Made by a program: the position numbers and the translations under genes
Source of the DNA: Komagataeibacter melaceti
GTDB taxonomy: Bacteria > Pseudomonadota > Alphaproteobacteria > Acetobacterales > Acetobacteraceae
Direction: 5' to 3'
DNA length: 64,000 nucleotides
Assembly (NCBI RefSeq): GCF_003403295.1
Contig: NZ_QUWV01000149.1
Location: 1-64,000 of the forward strand
Notes under the pieces: generated by a model
Seen by the model: the letters and a program-made list of their open reading frames with translations, nothing else
Databases searched by the model: none
What the model was told of the DNA's origin: nothing
Part shown: positions 51,705 to 60,957 of the stretch, one piece after another
How positions within the stretch are numbered: position 1 is the first letter of the stretch
Layout of the letters: every line of letters starts with the position of its first letter

Positions 51705-53087
51705 TCAGGCCGCGAGATCAAGCCCGCGCACCACCTGCGCCGCCCGGGCCATGAGGGCGGGCATGTCCACACCCGGTATCTGGCCATCCACCACCACATG
51801 ACGGCCCGCGGCGAAGACATGCCGCACATCCGCCGCCCCCGACACCACCGGCGCCAGAAGCGGGTCATGCAGCCCGGCATGGCGGGGCTGGTCCACCCCG
51901 TGCACCACCAGGTCGGCCGCCATGCCCTCACGCACGGTGCCGACGGCATCCAGCCCCAGCACCTTCGCCCCGCCTGCGGTAGCCCAGTGGATCACATCCT
52001 CGCTCGTGACGCTGGCGGGGCCGTTGATGGCGCGGTGGATCATCCACGCCGCGTGCATTTCGGCCCCCATGTCACATGCCTCGTTGGAGGCCGCACCATC
52101 CACCGCCAGTGAGACACGGCCCCCCGCGCGCATCATGGCGGGCGCGGGCGCTATGCCCGAACCAAGGCGGCAGTTGCTTTGCGGGCAGTGCGCCATGCCG
52201 GTTCCGGTACTGGCCAGCAGGGCGATTTCCTCCGCATCCAGATGCACGAGATGGGCGTACCATACATCCGGCCCGGTCCAGCCATGTTCGGCCACGAACT
52301 GCACGGGGCGCATGCCGTAGCGTTCCATGCAGAAGGTGACGTAATTCACCGTCTCGGACAGGTGGGAATGTAGCCCGATCCCCATGTCGCGCGCGGCCTG
52401 GGCCGATACCCGCAGTTCATCGGGCGTCATGCCCCATGTGGGGGTATTGGGGGCAAGTACCACGCGGCGCATGGCGTCCGGCGCGGGGTCGTTATACCGC
52501 GCGGCAAGGTCGCCCACCCGGCGCAGCATCGTGTCCAGATCCTCGTTCGGGCTGGGGATGATGTCATCCGTGTCCAGCCTGCGGCTCTGGGTGGTACCGC
52601 CGCGCGCCAGCACGAAGCGCAGGCCCATCCGCCCCGCCGTATCGAACAGCACATGCGCGGGGTCATAGCGGTAACTGTCAGCAAACAGGTAATGGTGGTC
52701 GGCCACCGTGGTGCAGCCTGACAGCAGCAGTTCCGCCATGCCCACGCTGGCGGCGGTGGCCAGCGCCGTCTCGTCAATACGGCTCCAGTAGGTGGAGGGC
52801 ACAAGCCGCAGCCATGTTTCCAGCGGTGCATCAATGGCGGTGGGAACGCCCTTGAGCATGCTCTGGAACAGGTGGTGATGGGTGCAGACCAGCCCGGGCG
52901 TGATCACCCCGCCTTTTGCATCCACCGTGACCTCGCCGGGTTGGGGCGCGATCTCGCCAATACCGGCGATGACGCCGTCCCTTATGTGCACATCCCCCCT
53001 GCGGCGGGCCAGCGTGTCGCGCTGGCCCGTCAGGATGCCCGATGCGTTACGGATGACAATATTGGTCTGGTTCATTACAGGCAGCAT
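51705..53087 (-). CDS. Amidohydrolase, 8-oxoguanine deaminase/AtzA-like
   Basis: 460 aa. Metal-dependent hydrolase (subtype with a single metal): His70-x-His72 in CTHHHLFQSM, His240/His242 in LHSHLSE, His279 and Asp330 (AVDGAAS). The VKGVP-like LKGVPTAIDAPLETWL block and CRLGSGIAP suit the guanine/8-oxoguanine deaminase group rather than the chlorohydrolases. The start at 53087 or the Met at 53075 are both possible. It lies 27 nt after a 2OG-Fe(II) oxygenase on the same strand, hinting at a two-step conversion of a heterocycle or purine (inference). Confidence 0.82.
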   Translation of the reverse strand: MLPVMNQTNIVIRNASGILTGQRDTLARRRGDVHIRDGVIAGIGEIAPQPGEVTVDAKGGVITPGLVCTHHHLFQSMLKGVPTAIDAPLETWLRLVPSTYWSRIDETALATAASVGMAELLLSGCTTVADHHYLFADSYRYDPAHVLFDTAGRMGLRFVLARGGTTQSRRLDTDDIIPSPNEDLDTMLRRVGDLAARYNDPAPDAMRRVVLAPNTPTWGMTPDELRVSAQAARDMGIGLHSHLSETVNYVTFCMERYGMRPVQFVAEHGWTGPDVWYAHLVHLDAEEIALLASTGTGMAHCPQSNCRLGSGIAPAPAMMRAGGRVSLAVDGAASNEACDMGAEMHAAWMIHRAINGPASVTSEDVIHWATAGGAKVLGLDAVGTVREGMAADLVVHGVDQPRHAGLHDPLLAPVVSGAADVRHVFAAGRHVVVDGQIPGVDMPALMARAAQVVRGLDLAA

Positions 53088-53114
53088 CCCGATCCATCAT
53101 GCATGGTCCGCCCC

Positions 53115-54125
53115 TTATGCCTTGGGTGCGTAGTTGGCCTTGATCCGCTCATCGAGGTAATCCTGCGCGGTGATGGGCGCGTATTTCTTCTGCGGGCCCT
53201 GAATGATGGCGTCACGGTTGGCCTGACAGAAAAACGGCAGCGACAGGCGCGGGCCGAGATATTCATCCCGCCGGGGCATGCGCACCCGGTGCAGCGTGGA
53301 CTTGAGGCGGTCATCGCTCCAGCGCATCAGCATGTCACCGATATTGCAGGTCACGGCCCCGCGCACGGGCGGCACGTCGGTCCATGCCGGGTTTTCCGCG
53401 TCCTTGCCGGGGCAGACCTGCAGCCCGCCCTGCCCGGGGCGCTGGTGCAGGAGGGTCAGGCAGTCAAAGTCGGAATGGGCGCCAGCGCGCCAGAACTCGA
53501 AATCCGCATCCGTGGCGTCTTCCATGCTCATGTAATGGATCAGCCGCAGCGTGCTCTGGTAATGGGGCGATGCGGGTTCATGGTTACGGGTAAAGAAATC
53601 CGCGTCAAACCCCAGCTTGATGGCGAAGCAGGACAGGATCTTCATGCCCAGCTCCCAGTTCTGGTGCTCAAAGCGGCGCATGCGCGCCTGGAAGCCGGGC
53701 AGTTCGCTTTCATCGGGCCAGATATTTTCCATGTCCGACATGGTGATCTGGTAGGATTCCTTGTTATCGGGCGTGCCGGTGGAGGGGCGGACCTGCGCGC
53801 GGTATTCCCACCCGGCATTGGACCCCGGCCTGCGGCGGAAGCGTTCCTTTTCCGGCATGGGCAGGCCAAAGAACTCCCACGCGGTGGCGAAGGCGGCGTC
53901 CACATCGGCTTCGGGTATGCCGTGGTTCAGCACCTGGAAAAAGCCGACCCGCGTTGCCGCGTCCCACAGGGCATCAGCAATCTCGGCCTTGCGGTTTTCG
54001 TAATCGGACAGGTCGATCTGGGGCACGGCGCGGGAAACACAGGTGCCCGTGCCGCCGATCGTGGCTTCACGGTTGAGTTCTTCCAGCGCATAGGGTGCGT
54101 GGGCGGTCATGGATGGGCGGGACAT
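53115..54125 (-). CDS. 2OG-Fe(II) oxygenase, isopenicillin N synthase-like
   Basis: 336 aa. Non-heme iron fold: N-terminal DIOX region (VPQIDLSDYENRKAEIADAL, GFFQVLNHGI), iron triad His217-x-Asp219 (GAHSDFD) and His279 (STLHRV), and the 2OG clamp Arg293-x-Ser295 (RLS). Start at 54125 is chosen because GGAGG lies 7 nt upstream; longer frames add a non-conserved Cys/His tail. It is first in a two-gene operon with the amidohydrolase. The substrate is unknown. Not closely similar by eye to the other oxygenase at 20375. Confidence 0.87.
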   Translation of the reverse strand: MSRPSMTAHAPYALEELNREATIGGTGTCVSRAVPQIDLSDYENRKAEIADALWDAATRVGFFQVLNHGIPEADVDAAFATAWEFFGLPMPEKERFRRRPGSNAGWEYRAQVRPSTGTPDNKESYQITMSDMENIWPDESELPGFQARMRRFEHQNWELGMKILSCFAIKLGFDADFFTRNHEPASPHYQSTLRLIHYMSMEDATDADFEFWRAGAHSDFDCLTLLHQRPGQGGLQVCPGKDAENPAWTDVPPVRGAVTCNIGDMLMRWSDDRLKSTLHRVRMPRRDEYLGPRLSLPFFCQANRDAIIQGPQKKYAPITAQDYLDERIKANYAPKA

Positions 54126-54372
54126 GCGGTATCCTCCGGTCAGAATATCTCTGTGCGGGGCATGACGGGCAGAACATGAAAAACCGGGGCCTGATCGCAT
54201 TGCGATGGCCCGGAAACGGCAACTGTTTTTTCAGGGAATGTCTTGCACGGCAGCGGCCCACTAATCAGGAAACAGATTGGTGTGGAGCAATGCCCAGGAT
54301 CAGGTCCAGACCGCTTCTACTCGCCCGCCAAGAACATCATGAACGGATATTTTCAGTCAAGGTAAAAAAGCA

Positions 54373-55512
54373 TCACGGCAACCATACCGTGCAGCACGTG
54401 CCCTGCCCCGGCGTGCTGGACAGTTCCAGCCTGCCGCCGTGGCGGTCCACGATATGGCGGACAATGGAAAGCCCCAGCCCCGTGCCCTGGTCGTTGCCGT
54501 TGCGCACGCTGGCCTGCGGCACGCGGTAGAAGCGTTCCGTCAGGCGCGGCAGGTGATGGGCCTCGATGCCGGGGCCATTGTCGCGCACGTACAGGCGCAG
54601 CTCGCCCGTGTCTTCCCACGCCGCCCCGATCTCGATCCGCGCGGTGGCGGGCGGCAGGGGGCGGCCGTAACGGCAGGCGTTCTCGCACAGGTTGACCAGC
54701 ACCTGCAGTATCTGGTCGGCATCGCCACGCAGGATGCCGGGCGGGGCGGGATGGATGATGATGTCGGCCCGGTCCTCCGCCGGTCGGCCCTGCAGTTCAT
54801 CATGCAGGCGGGCGAACAGGTCGGCCACCCGTATCTGGCCCTGCGGGCGCTGGTGTTCGAGCATCTGCACGCGCGACAGGTAGAGCAGCCGGTCAATCAG
54901 GCGCTGCATGCGCGCGGCCTGCCGGGACATGATGCCGAGGAATTTCTGCCGCGCCGCCGCGTCATTCGCCGCCGGGCCCTGCAATGTCTCGATAAAGCCG
55001 CTCAGGGCCGCCAGTGGCGTGCGCAGTTCGTGGCTGGCATGGGCCACGAAGTCGCTGCGGGTGCGGTCCAGCATCTCGCGGTCGGTGGCGTCAAACAGTA
55101 CGACGCCACAGGCAGGCCGCCCCTGCCACTGCCCCACCCGGACAAAAGCCTGCACCACGCGGCGCACCGGCACGTCGGTCTCGATCCTGACCTCCCCCAC
55201 CTTGCCGGGCGGGAGTTCGGCCACGGCGCGCTGCAGGCTGGGCTGGCGGATCATGGTGCCCAGCCCCTCGGCAAACTGGGCCTGCGCGCCGGCGTTGACA
55301 TGCAGCAGCCGCCCGCTGCGGCCCAGCACCACCAGCGCCACGGGCAGGTCATCCACCAGCATGGTGTTCTCATCCTCGGCGCTGGCCGGGTCGGCCTGCA
55401 CGCGCGCGGGGGATGGAGGCAGGAGACCGCCCGCCCCGCTCCGGCGCATGAACAGGCCGGTCCCGCTCACACCCACCACAAAACCGATACCCAACAGAAC
55501 CAGCGCCGACAC
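54373..55512 (-). CDS. PhoR-like sensor histidine kinase, orphan
   Basis: 379 aa. One N-terminal membrane helix (ALVLLGIGFVVGVSGTGLFM), a PAS-like domain (DLPVALVVLGRSGRLLHVNAGAQAQF), then HisKA with the phosphoacceptor His (FVAHASHELRTPLAALSGFI) and HATPase_c with the N box LVNLCENACRYG, DNGPGIE and GTGLGLSIVRHIV. PhoR-type architecture. GTG at 55512 is the preferred start, as AGGAGG-like GGGGGAGG lies 6 nt upstream; a TTG at 55518 and other starts do not have that. No response regulator adjoins it, so it may act with a distant PhoB. Confidence 0.88.
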   Translation of the reverse strand: MSALVLLGIGFVVGVSGTGLFMRRSGAGGLLPPSPARVQADPASAEDENTMLVDDLPVALVVLGRSGRLLHVNAGAQAQFAEGLGTMIRQPSLQRAVAELPPGKVGEVRIETDVPVRRVVQAFVRVGQWQGRPACGVVLFDATDREMLDRTRSDFVAHASHELRTPLAALSGFIETLQGPAANDAAARQKFLGIMSRQAARMQRLIDRLLYLSRVQMLEHQRPQGQIRVADLFARLHDELQGRPAEDRADIIIHPAPPGILRGDADQILQVLVNLCENACRYGRPLPPATARIEIGAAWEDTGELRLYVRDNGPGIEAHHLPRLTERFYRVPQASVRNGNDQGTGLGLSIVRHIVDRHGGRLELSSTPGQGTCCTVWLP

Positions 55513-55882
55513 GCCCAACCTCCCCCATAGCGGCCTGCCCCACGGGATGGCACGCCCCGTGCCGGGAGGCTACAGGCGCGGAGGAAAGATCGCTATTTTG
55601 AAATATAATTATAATTTGTGCGCCGCAAAATTAATATAATTATGTATTGTTTGACAATTCAATAATTTTAACCTAAACGCCAAGACATAATAAAAAAAAC
55701 AATGGCGGCCAAAATCATGACCCATCCTGTCTTTCCTATTCCAGCGCACATCATGGCACCTGTCGTTACCGGCAGTGTCGCGGGCCAGCTTCGCAGCTAG
55801 GTCCCGCCCCCTTCTCGCTGGCATTCCCGCCGTGTCTTCACGCCCGCCCTTACCGGACCGGGCCGCAAGAAAACCAACCGAC
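55513..55882. other. Control region upstream of the second OprB porin
   Basis: No gene. A sharp A/T-rich island at 55600-55700 (AATATAATTATAATT, AATATAATTATG) interrupts the GC-rich surroundings and contains the promoter listed below. The stretch 55700-55880 is an untranslated leader with a GTG frame whose product is not credible. Confidence 0.5.
55651..55679 (+). promoter_or_regulatory. Candidate promoter of the second OprB porin
   Basis: Perfect TTGACA (55651-55656), 17-nt spacer, TAAACG (55674-55679), inside an A/T-rich island. It would give a leader of about 195 nt before the ATG at 55883. Confidence 0.55.
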
Positions 55883-57607
55883 ATGAAAAGACAGACCCGG
55901 CACGCCTGCATCAGGCGCATGCGCTATTCGTTTCCTCATACCTATGGCTGGCTGCTGCTCATGGGCGCGGCTGCGCTGCCCGTGGGCCAGACATCGGCCC
56001 AGACCGTGGAACCCGGCGGGAATGCCGTGCCCTCCCTCGTATCGGATGGCGCGGTCCCGGCCATGCCGTCGGCCAGCATGCCGCAGCGGCCGCAGCTGCT
56101 CGTGCAGCTGGATGCGGAACGTCTCGGCCCCACGCCGCAGGCCATCCGCCGCCCCCCCAACACGCCCATCCCGCCAAGCGGGGTGCCGGTTTACCCGTCC
56201 GCCGGGCTGGCGACGCAGAGTATCGCCCCGGTCAGCAGCCCCGGTAACAGCAAGGCGTTCCACAAGATCGAACTCGATGCGCTCACCACGCATGAAGGCC
56301 CGTCCGCCCTGCTGCCCGCATGGATCGACGCCCTGCATGACAGTGACCTTGAGGACCCGTATTACGTGCCCACCGCAGGCAGCGGCCACCTGGTCCCGCA
56401 GCTCATGCCGCTGCGTAAGAAGCTGCTCGACCACGGCGTGAGCTTTGCCTTCACCTACAAGGGCGAGGCCATGGGCGTGATCAATGGCGGCGTGGAACGC
56501 GGCATGAGCTACGTGCATGAACTGACGGCGCAGGTGAACTTCGACCTGGAGAAAATGGCGGGGATTACTGGCTGGTCGGTCCATACGCTGGTCATGGAAC
56601 GCGCGGGCCACGCGGTCAGCCACGACCGGGTGGGCGAATATTACGTCAACCTGCAGGAAGTGTACGGCCTGTCGGGCAACGTGGTCGCGCATCTGGTTGA
56701 TTTCTATGCGGAAAAGAAACTGCTGGGCAACCAGATGGATGTGACCTTCGGCCGCATGGCGCTGACGCATGTGTTCGCCACATCGCCCCTGCTGTGCTCG
56801 TTCATGGTCACGTGCTCGGCCCCCGTGGCGCTGAAGCTGGACCCCGGTTTCAGCGTGTACCCAAAGGCCACATGGGGCAGCCGTATCCGCATGCGCCCGA
56901 CACGTGACACGGCCATCCAGTTCGGTGCCTATTCGGTCAGCGCCCTGTCCGACAACCCCAGCGGCTGGGCATGGGGCAGCGAGAAGGCGACCGGACTCAT
57001 GCTGCCGATCGAGTTCACATGGCAGCCCTTCCTGACCCGTAACCGCCTGCCGGGGCACTATGTTGTGGGCTACGCGCATGACACCACGCGCTACCCCGAC
57101 CAGATCGGCATTGGCCTGCCCGCAGCCCTGGTGCCCGCAGCGGGGCGGCAGCGCTCGGCGCCGATGGACATGTTCTGGTTTGAAGGCGACCAGATGGTCT
57201 ATCGCCGGGGCGGACGTAACCAGATGGCGGGCGGGTACCTGATGGCGGGCTATATCCACAACACCCCGCATGTCACCTCCATCTCGGATCAGGCCTATGG
57301 GGGGCTGTCCTTCGCCGGGGTGATCCCGTCGCGCGTGACCGACCGGCTGGGCATCATGTATTCGTGGTATCATGTCAGTGACCGCAAGGCCGCCGGGCAG
57401 ATCCTGCGCTATGATGCCGGGTATTCGCTGGGCACCGCCGTGCGCGGGCCGCAGACCAATTCCCACATCATAGAAGCCTATTACGCCATTGACGCGACAC
57501 CGGGCATACTGGTGCAGCCCGAATTCGAATACATGATCCACCCCGGCGAAACCCGGCACATTCCCGATGCGGCGCTGGTCGGGCTGAAGCTGATCGCCAA
57601 CCTTTAG
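55883..57607 (+). CDS. OprB-family carbohydrate-selective porin
   Basis: 574 aa. Basic N terminus (MKRQTRHACIRRMRY), signal segment (WLLLMGAAALPVGQTSAQ), a long Pro/Ala linker, then the OprB barrel (LRKKLLDHGVSFAFTYKGEAMGV, GWAWGSEKATGL, NQMAGGYLMAGYIHNTPH) ending VGLKLIANL. Paralogue of the porin at 2782; the two share blocks in the barrel and the C-terminal nine residues nearly exactly. Likely sugar uptake at the outer membrane. The ATG at 55883 or 55919 are both possible starts. Followed by a strong terminator. Confidence 0.87.
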   Translation: MKRQTRHACIRRMRYSFPHTYGWLLLMGAAALPVGQTSAQTVEPGGNAVPSLVSDGAVPAMPSASMPQRPQLLVQLDAERLGPTPQAIRRPPNTPIPPSGVPVYPSAGLATQSIAPVSSPGNSKAFHKIELDALTTHEGPSALLPAWIDALHDSDLEDPYYVPTAGSGHLVPQLMPLRKKLLDHGVSFAFTYKGEAMGVINGGVERGMSYVHELTAQVNFDLEKMAGITGWSVHTLVMERAGHAVSHDRVGEYYVNLQEVYGLSGNVVAHLVDFYAEKKLLGNQMDVTFGRMALTHVFATSPLLCSFMVTCSAPVALKLDPGFSVYPKATWGSRIRMRPTRDTAIQFGAYSVSALSDNPSGWAWGSEKATGLMLPIEFTWQPFLTRNRLPGHYVVGYAHDTTRYPDQIGIGLPAALVPAAGRQRSAPMDMFWFEGDQMVYRRGGRNQMAGGYLMAGYIHNTPHVTSISDQAYGGLSFAGVIPSRVTDRLGIMYSWYHVSDRKAAGQILRYDAGYSLGTAVRGPQTNSHIIEAYYAIDATPGILVQPEFEYMIHPGETRHIPDAALVGLKLIANL

Positions 57608-57630
57608 GCCGCTGTTTTCCTGCCTTCCGC

Positions 57631-57664
57631 CCGCCCCGCATTTTCCTGATGCGGGGCGGTTTTT
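57631..57664 (+). terminator. Rho-independent terminator of the OprB porin gene
   Basis: CCGCCCCGCA (57631-57640), 9-nt loop, TGCGGGGCGG (57650-57659), then TTTTT. The best terminator in the window, 24 nt after the porin stop. Confidence 0.92.
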
Positions 57665-57732
57665 CATGTACGGAACCCATGAGAATGAGAATTTGTTGCA
57701 TTTAAACCACAGCAAGTGAGAAACCATTTCGT

Positions 57733-57751
57733 GATATTGCGAATGATTATC
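57733..57751 (+). promoter_or_regulatory. Fur box upstream of the siderophore receptor
   Basis: GATATTGCGAATGATTATC agrees with the Fur consensus GATAATGATAATCATTATC at 15 of 19 positions and ends 43 nt before the receptor ATG. It implies iron repression of the receptor and the hydroxylase downstream. Confidence 0.75.
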
Positions 57752-57794
57752 ACAACGGTTAGGCATTGGGTGCAATTAAGAGGCTTTTGCAACA

Positions 57795-60197
57795 ATGTCA
57801 GACAAAACCATCCGCCACAGACTCAGGCCCTTTTCGCTACTGACCGCCAGCATGGCACTGGCATGCGTGACATCTGGCGCGCACGCGGCACAGGACTCCT
57901 CACCCTCCCTTTCCACCAGCGATAACCAGGTCACGCCGCAGGATAGTGACGCAACGAACCCGCTCGATCATGATTCCGACCATTCGCATGACGTGACCCA
58001 CGTCACCGCCTCCCCCATGAACGTGCTGCATGAATCCATCGGGCTGAGCCGCATGCCGCAGGACGCCATGCACACGCCCCAGAACGTGAACGTGGTGCCG
58101 CAGGTGCTCATGCAGCAGCAGAATGTGAAATCACTGGATGAGGCCCTGAAGAACGTGCCGGGCATTACCGCGTCGGTGGGTGAAGGCGAAGGCGGGATGG
58201 CGGGTGACCAGTTCCTGATCCGTGGATTTGCCGCCCAGAATGACATTTATGAAAACGGGTTGCGGGATTTTGGCGTCTATACCCGCGACAGCTTCGATTA
58301 CGACCATGTCTCGGTCATCAAGGGGCCGTCATCGGAAGTATTCGGTAACGGCACCACCGGCGGCGCGATCAACATCGTGACCAAGACCCCCCACCTTGGC
58401 AACAGCTATCAGGCCAGCTTTTCGGGCGGGAGCGGGTCGTACTATCGTGGCACGCTGGATGTGAACCAGCAGTTGACCAACTCCATCGCCTTCCGCCTGA
58501 CGGGCATGGGCAATGAAAACGACGTGGTGGGGCGTGACCGCATCTATTCCCACCGCTGGGGCATTGCGCCATCACTGGCGTTCGGGCTGGGCAAGAAGGT
58601 CTCGTTCGTTCTGGAATACTTCCACCAGAACGATAACCGCATTCCCGATTACGGCGTGCCGGTCGTCTATTCATCGTCCACCGCCATCGGGCGGCCGGTT
58701 ACGGAATATGGTGTCAAGCGCACCAACTGGTACGGCACCACCTATGACCGTGACAACAGCAGCGATGACATGATTACCGGGCGGCTGACGGCAAAGGTCA
58801 ACCCGATCCTGACGCTGTATAACGACATGCGCGGGGGCATCTACCACCGCTACTTCTCCGCATCGCAGGAAGCCTGTTCGAACATGACGCCGGGGACTGC
58901 GGCTTACAACAACAACGTCATCAACGGTTCCGCGCCTTCCGCCACGTGCCAGTCGGACTTCTTCTCCGCCGATCCCGCCAGCGCGCAGGTCGCGCGCAAT
59001 GGCGGCGTTGGCGGGCCTGAACCCTACCGGCAGAGCGACTGGTCCATACAGGACGTGTTCTCCGGCGTGGCCCATCTCAGGACCGGGCGCTTCCGCCATG
59101 AAATCATTGGTGGTTTCGATATTGAATACGTGACCGACCACCGCCAGAACTATGCCTATGGCAGCAACCGCCCCAGCACCAGCCTGCTCGATCCCTCGCC
59201 TTACGTGCCCGGCCTGACACTGGGTAACTGCAACCAGTATCCCAACCGCCTGGTCAATATCGGCAATGGCGTAGGCCGCAAGTGCTACAAGGACAGTGAT
59301 GCGCTGGATGTCGGCTTCTTCCTGTCCGATCAGGTCTGGCTAACCGATTACCTGTCCGTCAAGGCCGGGTTCCGCTGGGATAACTGGAACAGCCATTACA
59401 GCGCCACCGGCGGCAGCACCGCCACGCCCGACGTACATTACGGGCAGAACGAGACGACCATCAACCCGTCCGTCAGCATCATGTACACGCCACGCAGCAA
59501 CCTCATGGTGTATTTCAACTGGTCGGAATCCACCACGCCGTTGAGCATGTATGTCACCAACAGTTCGGAACCCATGAACGCCAAGAGCGCAAGTGCCGCC
59601 CCCGAACGCAGCAGGCTGTATGAAGTCGGTGCGAAATACAGCGCCTTCCATGACCGCGTGGGCTTTACCGCCGCCCTGTTCCGGCTGGAGAAGGACAATT
59701 CGGTGCAGACCGACCCCACCACGGGCGATATCAGCGCCACCAGCGACCAGGAACGCAACCAGGGGCTTGAACTCAGCGCATCGGGCACGCTGCTGCCCAA
59801 CTGGATGTTCTATGGCACCTACGCGCTGTATGACCCGACCATTACCAAGGCGGGTTCCACCTCATCCAAGCAGGGCGGCCAGATCCAGTACGTGCCCCAT
59901 AACCAGGCCACCGCATGGACCAGCTACGAAATCGCCCCGCGCAAGCCGTGGAACATGACGCTGGGCGGCGGCATAACGTGGCGGCAGGGCGTGTGGCTGG
60001 ACCAGGCCAATACCGCGCGCGTGCCCGCCACGGTGGAGTTCGACGCCATGGTCGCCCACCGTTTCAACGGCAACTGGAAAGTGGCCATGAATGCCTATAA
60101 CCTTGATAACCGGCTGAATTACGGCAGCCTGTTCTCAAACCGCGTCACCCCCTCCGTCGGGCGTTCGTTCCTGTTCAACGTCTCGGCGCAGTACTGA
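57795..60197 (+). CDS. TonB-dependent siderophore receptor (Fiu/BfrH-like)
   Basis: 800 aa. Signal peptide (ALACVTSGAHA), a His/Asp-rich linker (DHDSDHSHDVTHV), plug domain with LRNVPGI-like LKNVPGITASVGEGEGG, DQFLIRGFAAQNDIYENGLRD and VIKGPSSEVFGNGTTGGAIN, then a barrel that ends in Tyr (FLFNVSAQY). The plug pattern is of catecholate-siderophore receptors. It is followed 36 nt later by a PiuC-type hydroxylase, the usual partner of this receptor group, and has a Fur box upstream. Siderophore identity is not shown. Confidence 0.93.
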   Translation: MSDKTIRHRLRPFSLLTASMALACVTSGAHAAQDSSPSLSTSDNQVTPQDSDATNPLDHDSDHSHDVTHVTASPMNVLHESIGLSRMPQDAMHTPQNVNVVPQVLMQQQNVKSLDEALKNVPGITASVGEGEGGMAGDQFLIRGFAAQNDIYENGLRDFGVYTRDSFDYDHVSVIKGPSSEVFGNGTTGGAINIVTKTPHLGNSYQASFSGGSGSYYRGTLDVNQQLTNSIAFRLTGMGNENDVVGRDRIYSHRWGIAPSLAFGLGKKVSFVLEYFHQNDNRIPDYGVPVVYSSSTAIGRPVTEYGVKRTNWYGTTYDRDNSSDDMITGRLTAKVNPILTLYNDMRGGIYHRYFSASQEACSNMTPGTAAYNNNVINGSAPSATCQSDFFSADPASAQVARNGGVGGPEPYRQSDWSIQDVFSGVAHLRTGRFRHEIIGGFDIEYVTDHRQNYAYGSNRPSTSLLDPSPYVPGLTLGNCNQYPNRLVNIGNGVGRKCYKDSDALDVGFFLSDQVWLTDYLSVKAGFRWDNWNSHYSATGGSTATPDVHYGQNETTINPSVSIMYTPRSNLMVYFNWSESTTPLSMYVTNSSEPMNAKSASAAPERSRLYEVGAKYSAFHDRVGFTAALFRLEKDNSVQTDPTTGDISATSDQERNQGLELSASGTLLPNWMFYGTYALYDPTITKAGSTSSKQGGQIQYVPHNQATAWTSYEIAPRKPWNMTLGGGITWRQGVWLDQANTARVPATVEFDAMVAHRFNGNWKVAMNAYNLDNRLNYGSLFSNRVTPSVGRSFLFNVSAQY

Positions 60198-60233
60198 CCC
60201 TGTTACGCCCCACGCCAGCCAAGGCCATTTTCC

Positions 60234-60923
60234 ATGCTGCTTCACATCCCCGCCCTGCTTACCGCCGATGAACTCAGCCACTGCCGCGCCATCCTGAACG
60301 GTGCGGAGTGGATTGATGGCCGCGAGACGGCGGGCGAGCAGTCGGCCAAGAGCAAGAACAACCTGCAACTGCCCCGTGATTCGGAAGCCTGCCGGACACT
60401 GGGCGAGGTGGTCCTGCGCGCGCTGGGGCGCAATGCCCTGTTCAACAGCGCGGTGCTGCCCTATCGGGTCAGCCCGCCGCTGTTCAACCGCTATGAAAAC
60501 GGCATGAGCTTTGGCGCACATGTGGACAACGCCATCCGTGGCATACTGGCCGCGGGCATTCACACGCGCATCCGCACCGATGTCTCGTCCACCCTGTTCT
60601 TTGCCGACCCGGATGAATATGACGGGGGCGAACTGACCATCCACACAAACGGCAACGACCAGGCCATAAAGCTACCGGCAGGTGACATGGTGCTCTATCC
60701 CACCACGGCCCTGCACAGCGTGACACCGGTCACGCGCGGGAGCCGGGTGGCGGCCTTTTTCTGGTCGCAGTCCATGATTGCCGAGGAAAGCCGCAGGCAG
60801 GTCATGTTCGACCTGGACATGCAGGTCATGGCGCTGCGCGAACGGCTGGGGGACTTCGATCCCGCCGTGCTGTCACTGACCAATATTTACCATAATCTCA
60901 TGCGCCAATGGTGCGTGCTGTAA
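60234..60923 (+). CDS. PKHD-type Fe(II)/2OG hydroxylase (PiuC/YbiX-like)
   Basis: 229 aa. Prolyl-4-hydroxylase-like fold with iron ligands His96-x-Asp98 (GAHVDNA) and His161 (ALHSVTPV) and the 2OG-binding Arg171. PiuC/YbiX proteins accompany catecholate receptors and are thought to help release or process siderophore-bound iron; biochemical role unsettled. It is the second gene of a Fur-regulated operon with the receptor. Confidence 0.92.
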   Translation: MLLHIPALLTADELSHCRAILNGAEWIDGRETAGEQSAKSKNNLQLPRDSEACRTLGEVVLRALGRNALFNSAVLPYRVSPPLFNRYENGMSFGAHVDNAIRGILAAGIHTRIRTDVSSTLFFADPDEYDGGELTIHTNGNDQAIKLPAGDMVLYPTTALHSVTPVTRGSRVAAFFWSQSMIAEESRRQVMFDLDMQVMALRERLGDFDPAVLSLTNIYHNLMRQWCVL

Positions 60924-60938
60924 GGTTTTTTTTGGCGC

Positions 60939-60957
60939 CCGAAAGGAATTATTTCGG
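60939..60957 (+). terminator. Weak hairpin after the PiuC-type gene
   Basis: CCGAAA (60939-60944) pairs with TTTCGG (60952-60957); A/T-rich sequence follows. It is preceded by TTTTTTTT at 60926-60933. Confidence 0.35.

Noticed and set aside
54178-54263. About 28-codon frame upstream of the 2OG oxygenase, on the opposite strand
   Set aside because: No ribosome site and no conserved pattern; probably leader DNA.
55850-57775. Long minus-strand frame opposite the second OprB porin (641 codons)
   Set aside because: The plus strand shows a clear porin; the antisense frame is His/Arg-rich, has no ribosome site or domain, and exists because of third-position G/C bias.
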